Notes under the pieces: generated by a model
The model's database searches: none
Told to the model about the DNA's origin: nothing
What the model saw: only the letters and a program-made list of their open reading frames with translations
Translations under genes and position numbers: made by a program
Part shown: positions 22,770 to 24,776 of the stretch, in pieces
Numbering within the stretch: position 1 is the first letter of the stretch
How the letters are laid out: each line of letters opens with the position of its first letter
Assembly: GCA_000434115.1 (NCBI GenBank)
Contig: FR893977.1
Span: 1,381 to 26,156 of the forward strand
Direction: 5' to 3'
Source: Roseburia sp. CAG:309
GTDB taxonomy: Bacteria; Bacillota; Clostridia; Lachnospirales; Lachnospiraceae
Length of the DNA stretch: 24,776 bases

Positions 22770-23114
22770 TCAGGCACCACCTTTGACTGCTCGTACTTTG
22801 AACTTCAACCACTGATTTCTCATGTTGATATTTTCAGGTGTCCCCAATATCTCATAAGTTTGTCCATCAATTTCTATGTTGCAATCTGCTTTGATCTGTG
22901 GATCATACCACGTCTCAACAACTGCGGTGTCCTCAATGACCAAGATGTCATTGCTTACCTTTTCCGTGCCGCCAAACGACCGGAAACTACAGTAAAATGG
23001 ACTTTCTACTTTGGCAAATACCTTTTTCCGAACACCTTTTATTGATTCATCCTGCGGAATCAATAGAAAAAAGGGAACATTATACGGTGCGTTTGGTCTA
23101 AAGTCCGACATCAT
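22770..23114 (-). CDS. Phage head closure / head-tail adaptor protein
   Basis: The 114-residue beta-rich protein (FRPNAPYNVPFFLLIP, FYCSFRSFGGTE, VETWYDPQIKADCNIEIDGQTYEILGTPENINMRNQWLKFKV) follows the connector in the position of gpFII/gp16-like head closure proteins, and its DGQTYEILGTPENI segment is typical of the head-tail adaptor family. It overlaps the connector gene by four bases. An AGAGGTG ribosome site precedes ATGATG. Confidence 0.78.
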   Translation of the reverse strand: MMSDFRPNAPYNVPFFLLIPQDESIKGVRKKVFAKVESPFYCSFRSFGGTEKVSNDILVIEDTAVVETWYDPQIKADCNIEIDGQTYEILGTPENINMRNQWLKFKVRAVKGGA

Positions 23115-23389
23115 GACACCTCTTTTCTGGATCTATACACAAGCTGAATCGCTCGTTCTTTGAAATACTGCGATAACTGCGCATTGTCCTGACCATAATT
23201 CCATAGATCTGAAACGCCTCTTGTGATGATTCCGATGGCAGATTCAGAATCTATGATGGAATCACTCACACCAGCATCTCGTAAATATTCTTTTGTCTCA
23301 TTGATATAGATCTTTAACGTGTTGTCCTGATATGTTCCACCTACACCAAGCGCGATTTTCACTTTCTCCAAAAGTTCCGTTTCTGTCAT
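23111..23389 (-). CDS. Phage head-tail connector (gp6-like)
   Basis: The 92-residue mostly helical protein (LLEKVKIALGVGGTYQDNTL, INETKEYLRDAGVSDSIID, GIITRGVSDLWNYG, FKERAIQLVYRSRKE) matches gp6/gp15-like connectors that form the ring below the portal. It follows the capsid gene and precedes head closure, as expected for HK97-like phages. Confidence 0.83.
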   Translation of the reverse strand: MTETELLEKVKIALGVGGTYQDNTLKIYINETKEYLRDAGVSDSIIDSESAIGIITRGVSDLWNYGQDNAQLSQYFKERAIQLVYRSRKEVS

Positions 23390-23406
23390 CGTGTCACCTC
23401 AGTTCA

Positions 23407-23541
23407 TCAAGTACCCGATTTTGGCGGATAATTATCTGCGATAAATTGAATCACTTCGGCGATTGTTTCTCCGGTAACTTCATTCAAGGCTTTTCCGGTA
23501 ATTTTTACCGCGAGATTTTTTAACGCTTCAACATTTGTCAT
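23407..23541 (-). CDS. Small 44-residue phage protein after the capsid gene
   Basis: The frame starts ATG at 23541 with AGGAGG seven bases upstream, encodes TNVEALKNLAVKITGKALNE and continues EVTGETIAEVIQFIADNYPP to a TGA at 23407. It is a short amphipathic helical protein with no membrane segment. Small proteins of this type, with an ALKNLA...ETIAEVIQFI pattern, often sit between capsid and connector genes in clostridial phages; their role is unknown. Confidence 0.8.
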   Translation of the reverse strand: MTNVEALKNLAVKITGKALNEVTGETIAEVIQFIADNYPPKSGT

Positions 23542-23563
23542 GTTATAAACCTCCTAATTTCTT

Positions 23564-23627
23564 CATATTCGCGATTGTACGTTCAACCACTCCCATATTG
23601 TGACGTTGAGCATAAACCGCGAATATG
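23564..23627 (-). repeat. Stem-loop between capsid gene and the 44-residue gene
   Basis: CATATTCGCG (23564-23573) and CGCGAATATG (23618-23627) are perfect inverted repeats, with a weaker inner pairing of CTCAAC with GTTGAA. It spans most of the 97-base intergenic gap. A 17-codon frame (ATG at 23593, ending in the next ribosome site) overlaps it. There is no U-run, so it may set mRNA processing or stability and the capsid-to-connector ratio. Confidence 0.6.
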
Positions 23628-23638
23628 AGCCTAAATTA

Positions 23639-24776
23639 TCAACCTACTGGATTGGATTTAGCGGCGGTGGATTTAGTCAAGATATAAACTCCATTCACAT
23701 CAAGCAATTTTCCGTCGCAAATTGTCAAGCCTTTGTTGACCCATTTGTTCGTATCGTCATCGAAATAGCGTTTGAAGCCAACTTGAAGGTTACTGTTGAT
23801 TGCGTAGTCGGTCGGCTTGAAATAAATCGCGAACGCGTCACCGTTTGCGGCAGATCCAAAGTCTTTCAAGATATCCGGCTCAACCAAAATCACTTCGCGT
23901 CCTGCAAATCTGCAAGTTACATCGCCGGTTGCCGGGTCGTAAGTCTCGCTGTAAAGTGGACGATTGTTATTGTCTTTCATTGTCATAATCTGACTTTCCC
24001 ATGTGGACGCCGTCATTACAAGAACGCCCTGGCCACGGTATGCAAGTGGGATTGCGCTAAAAAGTTTAGTTCTCCAAATCGCCCAATCTGCCATTTCAGT
24101 TTCCGTAAATGTCAATTTATGATCTGCTCCAACTCTTGTATCTGTCAAGATACCGGTCGGCTGACCGCTTCCAGTTCCTGCAACAATCATGCGATCGAAT
24201 TCTTTGATAAATGCTTCGGCAAGCATTCTAGCAATCTCGCTTTCGAGTACCGGAAGTGACACAACGGAAGAAAGAAGGGACTGTGAGATTCTTGCTTCTG
24301 CAACATAGTAACCGAATGACACGCTTTTCTTGATTTCCGGCGCAATTTGATTGTCGGAAACTTCTGTCTCTCCAATCCAACGAACGGTCGGTACCAATTC
24401 TTCGATAGGGAATTCCACTCCACCTTTTACATTGAGTTTTCGCACCTTGCTATACAACTGACCGTACACTTTAAGGTTTGTGATTAACTCGTCCATAATG
24501 GTCTGTGGGATGACCTTTCCTACATCTGTTGTGATGATCATTCCATCGCTTGTCGCTCTTTCTTCAAGCGCGTTGATCTGTGATGCGTCTCCGGTACGAA
24601 CGAATGCCGCGAACGCCTGGCGATATTCCATCGATGCAAGAACATTTTCGTTTCTTCTATTCTGTACCGGGTTCTGAACATAAGAACCTACAATATCCGC
24701 ATTGCGTGTTGCTGCACCACTTGCCGCGCTTCTACCTTCTTTGTCTTTGTTACCATCGCCATTTCCATCGCCATTT
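23639..24776 (-). CDS. HK97-fold major capsid protein (N-terminus beyond the window)
   Basis: The frame is open to the right edge (378 codons seen). It shows an acidic/Gly/Asn linker (about 24728-24776, NGDGNGDGNKDKEGRS), then EYRQAFAAFVRTG, TSDGMIITTDVGKVIPQTIM, VPTVRWIGETEVSDN, AEARISQSLLSSVV, FIKEFDRMIVAGTGSGQPTG and YAINSNLQVGFKRYFDDD, all typical of HK97-type capsids of Gram-positive phages. The N-terminal scaffold-like delta domain should lie just outside. The linker could be the cleavage region between delta domain and mature capsid. The ATG at 24631 is internal. Confidence 0.94.
   Translation of the reverse strand, partial: NGDGNGDGNKDKEGRSAASGAATRNADIVGSYVQNPVQNRRNENVLASMEYRQAFAAFVRTGDASQINALEERATSDGMIITTDVGKVIPQTIMDELITNLKVYGQLYSKVRKLNVKGGVEFPIEELVPTVRWIGETEVSDNQIAPEIKKSVSFGYYVAEARISQSLLSSVVSLPVLESEIARMLAEAFIKEFDRMIVAGTGSGQPTGILTDTRVGADHKLTFTETEMADWAIWRTKLFSAIPLAYRGQGVLVMTASTWESQIMTMKDNNNRPLYSETYDPATGDVTCRFAGREVILVEPDILKDFGSAANGDAFAIYFKPTDYAINSNLQVGFKRYFDDDTNKWVNKGLTICDGKLLDVNGVYILTKSTAAKSNPVG

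Larger units (their letters stand above)
13391..24776. mobile_element. Siphovirus-type prophage (late-gene half), open at the right edge
   Basis: From the cpaF junction to the window end all recognisable genes are phage: small regulators, then tail and head genes on the minus strand in the order of HK97/lambda-like siphoviruses, read backwards. Capsid, connector, closure, gp10-like, completion, major tail, chaperone with frameshift, tape measure, distal tail and baseplate genes are all intact. Portal, terminase, replication, lysogeny and integrase genes are not in the window. No lysis genes lie between the tail genes and the att end. Confidence 0.95.

Overview
The window comes from a low-to-moderate GC Firmicute. 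It is most likely a gut Lachnospiraceae-type clostridium, judging from the clostridial 2[4Fe-4S] ferredoxin, the strong AGGAGG ribosome sites, and the pairing of DUF5702, FHA and TadE-like genes in the tad cluster. It has two parts: about 13.4 kb of host chromosome on the left, and the tail/head half of an integrated siphovirus-type prophage on the right, which runs off the right edge.

Host part. Positions 1-300 hold a small ferredoxin with a strong terminator. A minus-strand membrane protein of unknown function follows (301-972). The next minus-strand group is rhomboid protease, flavodoxin-like/SCP2 fusion, HIT protein and MurG-type glycosyltransferase (4288 down to 1098). It reads from a near-consensus promoter at 4384-4356 and ends at a terminator at 1043-1080. 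Divergent from it is an ASKHA (DUF4445, RACo-like) ATPase with an eroded N-terminal 2Fe-2S site (4411-5829). Its 3' end overlaps the last gene of the next block, tail to tail, by 110 bp. That block (5720-13400, minus strand) is a Tad/Flp type IVc pilus operon, in transcription order: cpaF/tadA (only its 3' end), tadB, a tadC-like gene with a large extracytoplasmic insert, flp prepilin, DUF5702 pseudopilin-like protein, TadE-like protein with two C-terminal CCHC motifs, A24 prepilin peptidase, a second TadE-like protein, and an FHA-domain protein. A 26-bp inverted repeat lies between the DUF5702 and first TadE-like genes.

Prophage part. The cpaF reading frame loses similarity just upstream of its RPTRIVVGE (Walker B) segment at about 13391-13400. 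From there on the DNA is phage, so the prophage has split the pilus motor ATPase gene and separated the tad operon from its natural upstream region. From the att end rightward the phage carries: a bidirectional terminator; a small accessory cassette with an XRE-type regulator, a 38-aa lysine-rich single-TM peptide under a perfect consensus promoter carrying a 20-bp dyad, and an opposing promoter that could give antisense RNA; the terminator of the late operon; and then, in reverse gene order, baseplate/receptor-type protein, Gp37-like tail protein, distal tail protein, tape measure, tail assembly chaperone with a canonical GGGAAAC -1 frameshift site, major tail protein, tail completion protein, HK97 gp10-like protein, head closure protein, head-tail connector, a 44-aa protein and the HK97-fold major capsid protein (open at the right edge). 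No holin or endolysin lies between the tail genes and the att end.

Best candidates for something new: the promoter-rich accessory cassette at 13441-14040 (possible type I toxin-antitoxin or autoregulated moron), the TadE-like pseudopilin carrying duplicated CCHC sites, and the long inverted repeat inside the tad operon. All assignments come from reading the sequence and from family knowledge; no database search was possible.
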